From positions 25,797,610-25,861,609 of the forward strand of contig JARWKL010000004.1 in assembly GCA_029961685.1 (NCBI GenBank): a stretch of 64,000 bases of DNA. Reading direction: 5' to 3'. Under the pieces are notes generated by a model. It was not told the origin of the DNA. It saw nothing but the letters and a program-made list of their open reading frames with translations, and made no database searches. Below, one piece after another: positions 8,886-19,843 of the stretch. A program made the position numbers and the translations under genes. This DNA comes from Aristolochia californica. Taxonomy: Eukaryota > Streptophyta > Magnoliopsida > Piperales > Aristolochiaceae. Position 1 is the first letter of the stretch; every line of letters starts with the position of its first letter.

Positions 8886-11095
8886 ATTGATTTTCAGGAC
8901 TCGTAGCTATGATTTTTAGGATTCCAAAAACCCTTTTATTTGTCATATTGATGGTTCATTTTTTATAGTTCTTTTTATGTCATCTCCTTCAGCTTTATGA
9001 TTATTTTATTTCTTTGGCTTTCTTTGCATCATTCTTGAGAGGAGAATCTCCACCATCTGAGTGTTGAATCCTTTGCCTTCTGACATCACTTGGCTCCAGT
9101 TCAATCATCGGTCACTAGCCATACAGTGATTGTTTTATTACTAAAAAGAGTAGTACCAATGTCAAAAAATGAAGAGGTGTTTGTGATGCCGAGAAGACTA
9201 AAAAAACTTGTATTGTGGTCTTTATATCAGAGTCGTATATGGTATTAGTATTACACCTTTGGTCCCTATCGACGAGATGAAGTGCGAGGAGACGATGAAG
9301 AAGGCAGGGAAGGAGGTGCAAGTGCTATACAACTTTGGTCTTGGGCACTGATTCTACTTGAACAAAATTTACATCGTTTCCATCCCCATCCAATCCACGT
9401 CCACATGCATTTTCTACCACTCTTGTCAATTCATCTAAACTAGAGTAACCGGCTCAGAAAAGGAGAAAGTAGAAAGCTTCGGATCCGATAAGTAGAAGCA
9501 GAGGAGTGTTACAGCATCCACAACAACTGCGATTCAAGTGCCGGTGATGGAGCTAGTGAATAGCAGACAATATTATACTCTTCTAGTTGTTGTCTGGTTG
9601 CATGCTTTCCTCTTATAGCCATTGCCTTTGTCATCGTATCACGACGACACCAGTTTGTAGCTGAATAGCTATTCTTCACTAGATTATTTTTCTCTATCAC
9701 AAAAAGAGGTTTATGCCAAGAATACATTTGCTCTTGCTGCTATTTCATTTTTTGGAAAATTCCTTGGCTCATCTCCTTGCGTCAGGTCCATTACCATTTA
9801 CAGAGACTCATTAGTTGTTGTTGTTATATCTATTTTTCAGAATGTCTCGTGACTGTATCCCTTTGTGTTGCCATTTTTGGATGACAACTCTAATTATTTC
9901 AGAATCTCCTTGTTGGTCCTCTACTGTTTAAGTAACTTCTAAAGATAGAGTTTTTTCTGCTAGCCTTTCCTGCCCCAGCTAGATTGCCATTTTGGGAGGA
10001 TGAAGATGATAGCTAGATTGATTTCACAAACAAGTCTCGTAGCTGTCTCACCATTTGATATGCCGAGCTTCAATCACGGCTTGAAGATTTTCTAGGATAT
10101 TTCTGGAAGATGACTGCTCCATTGTGATGTTTAGGGATGATGACTTCTTGAAAAATTAAATGTTTATTAAGTTAGGAAACTTGTTTTCATCCAACACTGA
10201 TTCAGCTTCAAGCCCAACTCAGACCAGACCTTGTCGGGTCAACCCACCGACCCGAGAATCATTGCGTGCCGCTTGGGTTAACCTAGTGGGTTGGGTCAAC
10301 TCAGACTGAATCAACTCAGTTCAGATCAACCTGACTCAGCCACTTGTTTTCCTGCCTCGGTTAGATAGGTCCGGGTCCTGAGTTTTATACCCATTTCTTC
10401 CGTGACTCAACTACATTGGTCTATTACTTAACTCAGCTTGACACGGTCCCTTGTCTTCAGCATGATATTATGTAGAATTAATTGACAACTTATTCCTTGA
10501 TCAACATATTATTTGGTGCACAACGTTCTAATGATCTCTGAGCGGATTATTTTATGGGTCCTTGGATTTTCATTAATTGGTACGTGTTATTGGGCTCATG
10601 CCCATTTCATCTGTTACTATTGTGTCTCTTTGGCTGAGACATTATTATTGAAAGACTTGTTGCTGACTGTTGTCAGCATTGGTTATTTCATGACGTAGAA
10701 AGCATATGGTGGCCCCAAAATATTATCTTTCGGGTGATTACCTATTACACTCCTTAATTGGAATTTATTACTCTTGCCTATGGAGGGACACGATGATGGA
10801 GGAGTTTGATTACACTTGTAAGCAATTCCTATAGACCCACTACCTACAGAAGATAGGAGTTTGCCCAACATCCAACATGAGTTATTTGACTAGAGTATGG
10901 AGTGATGTCTTACGGCTAGGAGTGATTTTACTCTCACTTATATTATGCCAATTGGGCCAATTAGAAGAGACCACCGGATTGAGGGGGAGTATCGAAAGAT
11001 ATGTTGAACTACCATTTTATACAAGAAGATCCTATACGCCATTTGCAGCAAGCTAGGCGTTCATGTTGTTCTCTCACCTCCAGCTTGAGGGGGAG
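8886..11095 (+). other. Family B internal region, second unit
   Basis: Non-coding interior between LTR 2 and LTR 3. It includes a GGGTCAACCC-rich patch at about 10225-10335 and a 3' part holding two purine tracts (about 10979 and 11085). The copia RNase H tail (ASKLGVHVV-like) is degenerate just before LTR 3. From 8955 it is duplicated at 42447. No gag or pol frame survives. Confidence 0.65.
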
Positions 11096-11431
11096 AGTTG
11101 GAAGATGGGCCCATAAGACCAAGGAAGTCCCACCCATCCAAGAGATGTGGAAGATGAGCTCAAGGCTCCTAGACCAAGGAGAAGGTCCATAGGCCCATAT
11201 AGTGATGGCAAGATGGTAAATAAAGAGTCATCTCATAGAGATGGCATTGATGTAATTAGGTTAAGTTTTTGGGGCATAATTGTAATACCATAGTTTCAAT
11301 AATCTATAAATTGAGCTTCAGGGGAAGGGTTAGGACACAAGTCCATAACCTCTTTATTCCTCTAGTTTCTCCCAATTTGTCATCTCTCCTTTTTTCCATA
11401 AGCTAAATCCATGTATTCCTAAAAATCAACA
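11096..11431 (+). repeat. Family B LTR 3
   Basis: 336 bp from AGTTGGAAGATGGGCCC to ...AAAATCAACA. The next bases (AGGTCTTGTAGAG) are a poor primer-site match, and the following internal region starts in what corresponds to the middle of the previous unit. A deletion has therefore removed its 5' part. Confidence 0.8.
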
Positions 11432-12195
11432 AGGTCTTGTAGAGATTTTATTCTGTCGAGTGACCCGAACTGGGTTTGTTCTGTTCCACATGGTAAACCC
11501 AATGGGCGAGCGCCAGACTCATTCTATTCCGCTTGGGTTAACTCAGTGGGTTGGGTCAACTCGGTCTAGGGCAACCCGACTATGCCCTCTTGTTTATTTT
11601 CCTATGTTATATGTGTTCAGGTCATGAGTTCTCTATTGAATTCTCTTGCGACTAAGTAATTTGGTCTGATATTTGACTCGGCTCAACTTGGTTCCTTGTC
11701 TCTGGCTGGATTATTATTTTAAAGTTTTGGCAGCTTATTCCTTGGTCAGTATATTATTTTGTGCACAAACTTACAACAAATTATTTTTAAGGATAATTTT
11801 TTTAGTATTTTTATTATTTGGTACGTGTTATTGGGCCCAAGCCCATTTTATTTGTTGTTAATATGTCTCTTTGGCTGAGACATTATTATTGAAGGACTTC
11901 TCACTTGATGATTTTTGTCAGCATTGGTTATTCTGATGAAAAAAAAAAAGCACATGGTGGCCCCAGAATATTTTCTTCTGGGTGATTACTCGTTACCCCT
12001 CCTTAATTGGTATTTTTTATTCCTACCATTTGAGACTCGGTGTTTTGTGGAGGGATACAGTGGTTGAGGAGTTTTATTACACTTCAGAGCAATGCCTATA
12101 GACCCACTACCTACAAAAGATAGGAGTGTACCCAACATGTAGCATGAGTTATTTGACTCGAGTATGGAGCGATGTCTAATAGCTAGGAGTGATTT
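11432..12195 (+). other. Family B internal region, third unit (left part)
   Basis: Non-coding. It parallels about 10225-10920 of the second unit, including the GGGTTAACTCAGTGGGTTGGGTCAA patch split over about 11537-11565. Interrupted at 12195 by element G2 and resumed at 15231-15396. Confidence 0.65.
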
Positions 12196-12574
12196 TGTTA
12201 CAGTCCCAAATCTTACACGGTGATTCACAGGGGGAGAAGATGAAGGAAGAAGAAAATCAAGCCAAAGGGAAACTTGAGACCCGAGGTTTGTTGACCTGAA
12301 CGCACATCCCTTAGCTCGTTTAGGAGAACTCAAAAAATCCTTTCTTTAACCTAAAATCAAGACTTCTCTTTTCCATTCCTTTCACCCCTTAAGTAGGGTT
12401 CAAGAGTACAAAATTACAAATATGCCCCTCCATGCCATTCAACTTGAAAAGTAAATAAACTTAATGACTTAACTTAATAACTAAGTAACTTAACAATTAA
12501 GTAATTTAATGACTAAGTAATAGACTCAGCCACGTCGCCTTTGAATGACTCGGCTTGCTATTGACTCCATAACA
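12196..12574 (-). repeat. 3' LTR of G2 copy 1
   Basis: 379 bp, TGTTACAGTCCC... to ...TGACTCCATAACA (plus strand). The purine tract (minus CAGGGGGGAG) lies just inside at 12577-12589. Confidence 0.88.
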
Positions 12575-14860
12575 TTACTCCCCCCTGGAGAAAGAGCTTG
12601 TTCTCAAGTTCAAAGGCAGGGTAGGCTTGGCGGAGCGTCTCCATGTTCTCCCGTGGGCCAGTCCTGTCATTCATGGCATCTGTTGGGAGATTTTGTTCCT
12701 CTTCTTGTTTGATGTTGTGAATATTATGATGTTTCTCGTCTACAGAAAGTTGGTTGATGTCATCTTGCACTACTTGGGAAAACCAATTTTCACACACTTC
12801 CATGCTTGTTGGACTATGTGCTCCATCCAAAAAGAAAATGAGACCTCCAAATTTACAACTACCCTCACTCTGTGTAGTAGCATGTGGGCAAGATTAGCCA
12901 TGGACCAAAAGTGTGCGAACTTGGGACTGATATCAGATATAGTCAACATTTCATTAAAACACTTGTGGCCCTCTGATATTAATCTTGCATGAATATAAGC
13001 ATAGAATAGACCAATAAAGGTAATTTCTGTGGTCAACACATTTTCTTTGATGTTGCCTTGGCACCCATTTTTTTACTGAAACTTTGTCCCACCATTGCCA
13101 CAAGACATCCATGAATACAGTGTCCCAACATCATTGCATTCCAACAATTTAAATTCCTCTGTGAGATTTGGTCAAAAACTCTTCTAGTATCATCCACCTA
13201 AAGTACCTTGACAAGCATGTCATGAAACTGGTTAGCAACATCATACACCCTACATACCAGTGGTTGGACAGTTTCAAATTGACACACAAATCCGATTTTT
13301 GAAATCCAAATAGGATTCAATTGATTCATAATTACTTCTGTCCACCCCAGTTCTTTCAGTGTAGCATATCTTTTCTTTGCATAAACTATTGCCCTAGGAT
13401 CCCCCAATTTCTAGTGACCTTTAGTCAGTGCATTCCATGCTAGTAAAACTTTTTGGTCCATTCTATCAAGTACATAATGAACAATCTTGATTTCTCCACA
13501 TTTGGCATACATGTAAATAAGACATGTTACAACAAACACCTCATATAACAAACCAGTCCATATAGTTCTTCCTGGAATTACCATTCCTTGTCGCATAGAT
13601 CCTAAATGGGATAAAGCAGGGAGAAGGCTTATAATAGTACCCTGATTTACTAGTATGCCTTCAGACTTACCCAGAACATGGAAAGCTTAATTGCCCCATC
13701 AGCAAGCCCATTCTTTGCAAAACCAGTGAGGATAGTGTTCCATGACATCACATCTTTTTGGCAGAATCCTACTCTCATGGTGTGCCAAAGTACCCACATC
13801 TCGAAAGGGCATTTCATCAATTGTTTGGTAAGCACTAGGAATATCCCCGAACTTGGAATACATATGCATCAGAGAAGCGACCACAAACACATCTCCACAC
13901 ATTTCATAATCGTCCACAATAGCATTCCCACAACCCCCACCTGGTCGAAGAATTTCAACGAATAAGTGTCCTAGCGGACACTACATCTCCGCAGGCTGAA
14001 TACATGTGACCCAAAAAATCCCCATCACAAATTTTTGACACTAGAGCCTGAACTCCTTCCAAATCACCAGTGGAAGCCAATATATCAACAAGCAACACAT
14101 AACGTTCAAGCTTATGCGAGTAACCTTTCTGGTTCTCAGCCCAACTGAACACCCTCAACACCATTGTAGAGTTTTTTCTTACAAAGTCTAGGGACTTGAG
14201 AATGGACAAGACAAAATTTGGAGAAAATTGGTTTTGAAACTTGCCACAAAATTCGGTCAAGTCGGTTTCCAGCTTGGAGGCCGAGAACGAGAGTGAGAGG
14301 CTGCAACTCGATGGTCATAATTTCAGATCGAAACCAACAAGTCTAGACTTCTCATCTTCAGCCAAGGCAACTATTTCCACTCCGAAATCAAAATTTCAAG
14401 ATTTTTATGCCCCCTAATGAAGTTGAGCCTGATCTGTTGCTGATGGTGAACAACTAAAACAAGGGGCTTCTCCGCTCAAAAATTTTTTGTCTCCAATTTT
14501 GGGAGAAGTTTAGGTTGCCTTGAATAGGGGAGATTTGAGGTTGAACCAAAATTTGGCTGTTCTGACGCGATTTGAGGTCGAATGATGGGCAACAACTGTT
14601 CATCTTTCGGAGCGGCGACCTTCCCTCTAAGGCCTTAACGCGATGCTTCTCAATTTTGGCCAAGCTCAAGTCTTCTACCCTTCAATCTAGGGGTGGAAAT
14701 CTTCCAAACATCATACCCCACATCCTATTGATTTTTTGGTCGATTCTTTTCATTCTTTCCTCACTTTCTGCCCTCATTGCTACAAATTGCACCTCTTTGG
14801 CAATTGCTCGAAGCTTGTAACTCCTGGACGAATCACCCATGTTCAATCTCTTATACCAAG
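12575..14860 (-). pseudogene. Captured PPR gene pieces in G2 copy 1
   Basis: On the minus strand the interior reads as pieces of pentatricopeptide repeat proteins, plant RNA-binding proteins of organelles. In order from the 5' side: a gag-like start (14840, MGDSSRSYKLRAIAKEV), an unplaced stretch, a PPR N-terminal part (NFVLSILKSLDFVRKNSTM, about 14260-13955), then repeats with DVFVVASLMHMYSKFGD, DVMSWNTILTGFAKNG and VVTCLIYMYAKCGEIKI, and a C-terminal part TFIGLFYAYIHARLISEGHK (about 13020). At least two different PPR genes seem joined. Frameshifts and stops break it into fragments of 60-100 codons. The last frame runs into the Ty3 pol tail. Copy 2 (45778-48843) keeps longer frames. Confidence 0.82.
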
Positions 14861-14861
14861 T

Positions 14862-15225
14862 TGTTACGGTTCCGGATCTCACATGATGATTCACAGGGGG
14901 AGAAGATGAAAGACAAAGAAAATCAAGCCGAAGGGAAGGTTGAGACCCTAGGTTCGTTGAGGAGAACGCACACCCCAGAGATCATTTAGGAGAACTCAAA
15001 AATCCTTTGTTTAACCAAAAATCAAGACTTCTCTTTCCCATTCCTTTCACCCCTTAAGTACGGTTCAAGAGTACAAAATTATAGATATGCCCCTCCACGA
15101 CATTCAACTTGAAAAGTAAATAAACGTAATGAACTAACTTAATAACTAAGTAACTGACTCAGCCAAAGTAATTGACACAACCACGTCACCTCTGAATGAC
15201 TCAAGCTACTATTGAATCCATAACA
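14862..15225 (-). repeat. 5' LTR of G2 copy 1
   Basis: 364 bp, collinear with 12196-12574, beginning TGTTACGGTTCCGGATC and ending ATCCATAACA on the plus strand. The target duplication GATTT follows. Confidence 0.88.
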
Positions 15226-15396
15226 GATTTTACTCTCACTTATATTATGATAGTTGGACCTCTTGGAAGAAACCACCAGCTTGAGGGGGAGTGTCGGAAA
15301 ATATGGTGGACTGCCATTTTATACAAAAAATCCCATACAACATTTGCAGCAAGTTGGGCTTCCATTATGTTCTATCACCCCCAACATGAGGGGGAG

Positions 15397-15725
15397 TGTT
15401 GGAAGATGAGCCCAAACCCACATGACCAAGGAAGGCCCACACATCCAAGAGATGTGGAAGATGGGTTCAAGGCCCGTAGACCAAGGAGAAGGCCCACAAG
15501 CCCATACAATTATGGTAGGATGGTAAATAAAGAGTCATCTCATAGAGATGGCATTGATATTACCATGGGCATAATTATAATATTGTAGGTTTATTAATCT
15601 ATAAGTTGAGCTTGAAGGGAAGGGTTGGGATACAAGTCCATAACCTCTTCTTCCTCATGTTTTCTCCAATATGTCATCTCTCCTTTTCTCCATGAGCTAA
15701 ATCTATGGAGTCCTAAAAATCAACA
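15397..15725 (+). repeat. Family B LTR 4
   Basis: 329 bp from TGTTGGAAGATGAGCCC to ...CTAAAAATCAACA, preceded by the purine tract ATGAGGGGGAG and followed by TCAAT, the presumed right target duplication of the array. Confidence 0.85.
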
Positions 15726-15730
15726 TCAAT

Positions 15731-16120
15731 AAACTGATGAAAACCAAAAAATTCTTCTAGCTTCTTTCCATCTAGAAGGAGATATGTGTGTTGGTTCCAA
15801 GAGAACAACCACACCAGTCCTCTTATCACTTGGCATGTGTTTGTACAAGATCTATGCATATGATTTGGGCCAACCAATATCAAGATTGTGATTAGCTTCT
15901 CATAAAGCTCAAGCAAAGTGGCTCAATCAAAGAGTACCAAACAAAGTTTGAATGCATAGTCAATTGAGTCAATTGGCTCAAGTTGGTAGCTTCATTGGAG
16001 GCCTTGAACAAGAAATACCGAGGTAAGGTTATACCATTCTAGAATCCCTATTGGAGAAATTTACTAAGCTCACATACAAAAATAAAAATTACCCCTCCTA
16101 TGTTTCAAACTTAAGTGTTC
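15731..16120 (+). pseudogene. Retrotransposon gag fragment
   Basis: Between the family B array and the gypsy LTR the plus strand reads, with stops, LLIKLKQSGSIKEYQTKFECIV and VASLEAL. This fits the retrotransposon gag segment of Ty3-type elements (consensus style L-x-L-x-Q-x-GS-x-x-E-Y). It does not belong to the copia gag that flanks the other side of the gypsy element. Repeated in copy 2 at 49353-49743. Confidence 0.5.
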
Positions 16121-16573
16121 TATTATGGACTCAATAGTAGGCCGAGTCATTCAGATGCGCCGTGGCTGAGTCATTTAGTTATTCAGTTAATTGCTTTTTT
16201 TTTAAATTTACTTTTACTTCATTTTTATTTCAATTGCAGAGTTAATATGCCATAGGGGAATTATTTTAATTCTTTCTCTTGAACTCTTGTTGGCACCAAA
16301 TCTACTTAGGGGGGAACGAGGAATGGGAAAAGACAATTCTAATTTTAGCCTAAATAGGGATTGAGAGTTCTCCTCAACAAGCTCTAGGGTTGGAGTTATC
16401 CTCAGCGAACTCAAATGTCCAGGTTCCCTTTTGAATTTTACTTCTCTTTTCTTCTTTCTCTTTTCCATTTTCCAAAACCAAGAGTGACCTTAGCCGTGCT
16501 GAACCCGTCCCCAAAACTTTGGATTACCCTTTCTAGCACCGTATTACAAGATCCATATCCCGAGACCATAACA
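16121..16573 (+). repeat. 5' LTR of G3 copy 1
   Basis: 453 bp, start TATTATGGACTC (copy 2 keeps TGTTATGG), end GACCATAACA. A weak primer-site match, TTGTTATTAGAGCAG, follows. Confidence 0.85.
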
Positions 16574-16596
16574 ACTTGTTATTAGAGCAGTGTAAC

Positions 16597-17353
16597 ATGG
16601 GTGATATGTCTAGCAATGAAGAGCTGAGAGCCATGGTTAGAGAGATGCAGGACGCAAAGGCCAAACAAGAGGTGAGAATGAAAAATTTTGGCCAGCAGCT
16701 AGAACAAATTCCAAGCATTATCCTACTTGTGGAGATACTCTCAGGTATGGTTTCAGATCTTTTGGCTGCAAGAAACCCAACCCCAGACCGAAGGGGGGGA
16801 GGACAACTCGCACAGTAGAAGGGGGGAGCATCATGCACGGTGCATTGGTGTCCATGCACAGTAGGGTGGAGGTACAATACCCAGGTATACAAAATTATAT
16901 TTTCCCACTTTTACTGGGCCCGACAACCTGTTAATTCGGTTGCATAGATGTGAGAGTTTTTTTTTTAATCAAGGGACACCTGAATTTGATAAGGTGGGAC
17001 TATCCACCTTCCACATGCTTGTTGAAGTGCAGTTATGGTTTCATCAAGTAGAATCTGAGATATTGGTGCTAGATTGGGAGGAATTTAAAGAGTTATGTAC
17101 TATAAGATTGAGTCCCCCAGCACACAGCAGCCCGTTGGGGGATTTGGTCCTATTACGACAAACCAGATCCATGGAACATTATCATAAAAAATTCCAAGAA
17201 AAATTGGCTCAAGCAAGCAAGAAGGTTAGAGTCCACCAACAAGTAAATTTGTTTACATCAGGCCTTAATGAGTCTTTGAAGTTAGAGGTGGAACTCCATG
17301 CACTTGCTGATTTGGCACAAGCAATGAATTTAGCTCAAGCATTGGAAGCATGA
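16597..17353 (+). pseudogene. G3 gag, copy 1
   Basis: Starts MGDMSSNEELRAMVREMQ at 16597 and, after a break near 16815, continues in another frame (LWFHQVESEILVLDWEEFKE, MEHYHKKFQEKLAQASKKV) to 17353. This is the retrotransposon gag domain of Ty3 elements, which forms the particle core. The N-terminus is coiled-coil-like. Copy 2 (50201-50928) is better preserved around the junction. Confidence 0.8.
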
Positions 17354-18549
17354 TAGAAAGTTCAAATTTGGATGACTGGTTGGCAAGGGGGAGGAACTAC
17401 TCACCTTAGGTGACCTTGCCAACAATGCAGTCACCCAAAAATACTCAGACTAATACTATGGCAGCAGATAAAAGGACAAACCACCACTGCAATACATAAA
17501 AAAATTAACTGGTTTAGAAATGGCTGACCACAGGGCAAAAAACCTATGGTATAACTGTGATGAACCTTACAGAGTAGACAACCAATGTAAAAGATTGTTC
17601 TGGTTGGAGTTAGATGCATTGGGATAAGAAGAACCGAATGAAGGTCCTCAAGAGGACAAACCAGAAATTTCTTTGAATGCAATTACTAGACAGAAATCAG
17701 CCAAAAGTATACAAGTACGGGCAAGGGTTCTAGACAAGGAACTTGTGGGGTTAGTGGACTCTGGAAGTACCCACAATTTCTTAAGCTAAACAGCTGCTAA
17801 ACATCTTCAACTTGGGATCCAACCTCACCCAATTGCCATGGTTTTAGTTGCCAATGGTGAGAAAATCCCTAGCTATGGGGTCAACAAGGGCGGTAAAGTT
17901 TTCAATTGGTAACACTCATTTTACCACTGAATTTTTTGTCATACTATTAGCTGGATTTGATATGGTACTTGGATTCAAATGGTTGCAAACCTTGGGCCAA
18001 ATTTTGTGGGATTTCTCTGCTATAACAATGAGTTTTGTGTCGGAAGGAAGCCAAGTAATGCTAAAGGGTAGTCAAGCTGAAGCGGCACATCATATCCACC
18101 TACTACACGAACAAGAACCATTGGACAGCACGTTAGAAAAGTGACTGGAAGAGTTCATAGACTTTTTTCAAGAGCTTTCAGGGCTGCCTCCATTGAGACA
18201 CTGTGATCATAGAATTTGTTTAAAATCCGGATAAGATGTGGTGGTTATTAGACCATATAGGTATCCACACCTCCAGAAAGATGAAATAGAATGGCAGTGC
18301 CAAGCCTTACTGGAATAGGGCCTTATTTGCAGCAATTGTTCCCCATTCTCTTCACCAGTCCTTCTAGTTAAGAAACATGATGGCACATGGAGATTTTGTG
18401 TGGACTAGAGGGAGCTAAATGTAAAAATAGTCAAAGACAAGTTTCCCATACCAGTAGTGGATAAGCTATTGGATGAATTGCATGGTTTTCAAATTTTTAC
18501 CGAGTTAGATTTATGATCGGGTTGTCATCAAGTTAGAATGCATCCTTCC
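17354..18549 (+). pseudogene. G3 zinc knuckle, protease and start of RT, copy 1
   Basis: A degenerate knuckle is visible near 17535-17590 (YNCDEPYRVDNQCK, first Cys and His positions altered). The aspartic protease core LVDSGSTHNF follows at about 17752, with FVILLAGFDMVLGFKWLQ to about 17990. RT begins near 18230 (RPYRYPHLQKDEIEW..C and then [19 protein letters not shown]). In-frame stops are frequent. The copia element interrupts RT after 18549, and it resumes at 24317. Confidence 0.78.
18545..18549 (+). repeat. Target site duplication CTTCC (left)
   Basis: CTTCC at 18545-18549 and again at 24312-24316 flank the copia element. Copy 2 of the gypsy element has a single CTTCC at the same place (about 52132), the empty site. 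Confidence 0.95.
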
Positions 18550-18939
18550 TGTTGGAAGATGGGCTCAAGCCACGAGCTCAAGACAAGAAGCCCACACATC
18601 AAAGGAGTGGCATATGTGTAAAATATGGTACTTTCCATAAAGATGGCATAGAAGTGTAAATATGTGTTCCTTTTATGTCTTTTGTTTTATCAAGTTGTAG
18701 CCCTAAGGGCATTGTAAAACTATACATAATGGCATTGGCTAAGAGGTAGGGCATTGAAGCACTCTCCTCTCTTCCACAAATTTGTCCAGTCCTCATTTTT
18801 CTTTTTGATGCAACCCTCTTCTCCTTTAATCCAAACTCTCTCCTTCCACGTTCTTCTACTTCTTCTTCTCCTTCTCTTTTCTTCTTCTTCTTCTTTCTTG
18901 TTGATCTAAAGTTCCTTTCATGAGATCCTAAATTCTACA
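18550..18939 (+). repeat. 5' LTR of copia A
   Basis: 390 bp, TGTTGGAAGATGGGCTC to AAATTCTACA. A CT-rich stretch with (TTC) repeats lies near its 3' end at about 18855-18898. Confidence 0.95.
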
Positions 18940-18952
18940 TGGTATTATAGCA
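18940..18952 (+). promoter_or_regulatory. Primer binding site of copia A
   Basis: TGGTATTATAGCA abuts the LTR directly. It corresponds to the initiator tRNA-Met complementary site with two or three changes. Confidence 0.8.
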
Positions 18953-19843
18953 AGGAGTTTAGGATCTCTTCATGGAGTTATTATGAAATCTGTTCAAGAA
19001 GTTGTAAAAGGAGTTCAGTCATGAAGAGATAAGTTCATACTCTTCTTCTTTACGTTTTTTTTTTGTTTCCTTTTCTTATTTACATACTCCTTTTTAATTT
19101 TTTTCTTTACTTCTTGAATTTTGAGTCACATCAAGTCAAGATAAATCTTTATATGTTGTAAAGATTTATTTCTATGACTAAATTGATGTTATAATCTTGA
19201 CTCCTTGTAAATCAATTATAAGAGTGATCAAGATCATTTGTTGTTTGCATCTTATTAAGATTGATGGGTGAAATTAAATTACCTTTATGTAATTTGGATC
19301 CATCTAATTTGAGGTAGAATTCTAGCACATGTTGTTGTATCTTCTCCTACTTAAGGTTGCTCATGGGTTTGTGTTATGTTGTTGGATGCCCATTATATGT
19401 TTGATGAAATTCCAGTAGTCATTTACCCTTTGTAGTTCCCTTTTTTTTTTTAACTTCAACAATTGATTTTTTTTACATTGAAATCTCCCATGAGCTGAAG
19501 ATAAAGCTCTTCCAAGTGTCTTGGTTTGTCGTTAAATCTTCTCTAAATTTTTGTCTATTACTCGTTTGTGTTGGAGTTTGGATTAAGGCCTAATCGGTTG
19601 CATCTACTTTCTTCTCTTTGTTCTTATGAATACAAGAAAAGTTGAGTGATGGCTGGATGTTATTATCACTTTCTAAAGGCACAAATTTATTGATAATTTG
19701 GTGCTTGCCCTTGTGAAAGAAATTGGTTCTTGTTCTCTTTTGTTGGTGATTGATTTGGTCTACGGGTTCTTCAAATTACATTGAGTAATTGTTCTTTGAA
19801 GAAGATCTTTTTCCCTTGACCTCCATATTTTACTTGCCTCATC
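18953..19843 (+). other. Untranslated leader of copia A
   Basis: About 890 bases of T-rich sequence between the primer site and the first polyprotein codon. No frame longer than about 60 codons and no known motif is seen. A long leader is usual in several plant copia lineages, where packaging signals lie. Confidence 0.6.

Larger units (their letters stand above)
12196..15225 (-). mobile_element. Gene-carrying Ty3-type element G2, copy 1 (minus)
   Basis: 3030-bp element with LTRs 12196-12574 and 14862-15225 and target duplication GATTT (12191-12195, 15226-15230). On the minus strand it has a primer site next to 14862 (TGGTATAAGAG), a short gag-like start at 14840, several PPR gene pieces, and a Ty3 pol tail (LRQAYPAFELENKLFLQGG) before the 3' LTR. 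The minus-read LTR starts TGTTATGGAGTCAATAG and closely follows the LTR of the coding gypsy element at 16121/26656 (TGTTATGGACTCAATAG, then CCGAGTCATTC). The two are thus one family, G2 being the non-autonomous form. Confidence 0.87.
1508..15725 (+). mobile_element. Family B LTR array: four LTRs, three internal regions
   Basis: Four directly repeated LTRs (1508-1848, 8512-8873, 11096-11431, 15397-15725) alternate with internal sequence. Each later LTR is preceded by a purine-rich tract of the TTGAGGGGGAG type and the first two are followed by a tRNA-Met-type primer site. Outer flanks are TCAAC (1503-1507) and TCAAT (15726-15730), a target duplication with one change. Internal regions encode almost nothing. 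Only the last codons of a copia RNase H are visible near 8465-8503 (SKLGIHDVLSPSA, then stop), with similar tails before the third and fourth LTRs. The array is best read as a large non-autonomous copia derivative expanded by LTR recombination. Two minus-strand elements (2813-7405, 12196-15225) inserted into it later. Confidence 0.72.

Noticed and set aside
13678..13965. Plus-strand frame of 95 codons opposite the PPR region
   Set aside because: Antisense to recognisable PPR repeats on the minus strand.
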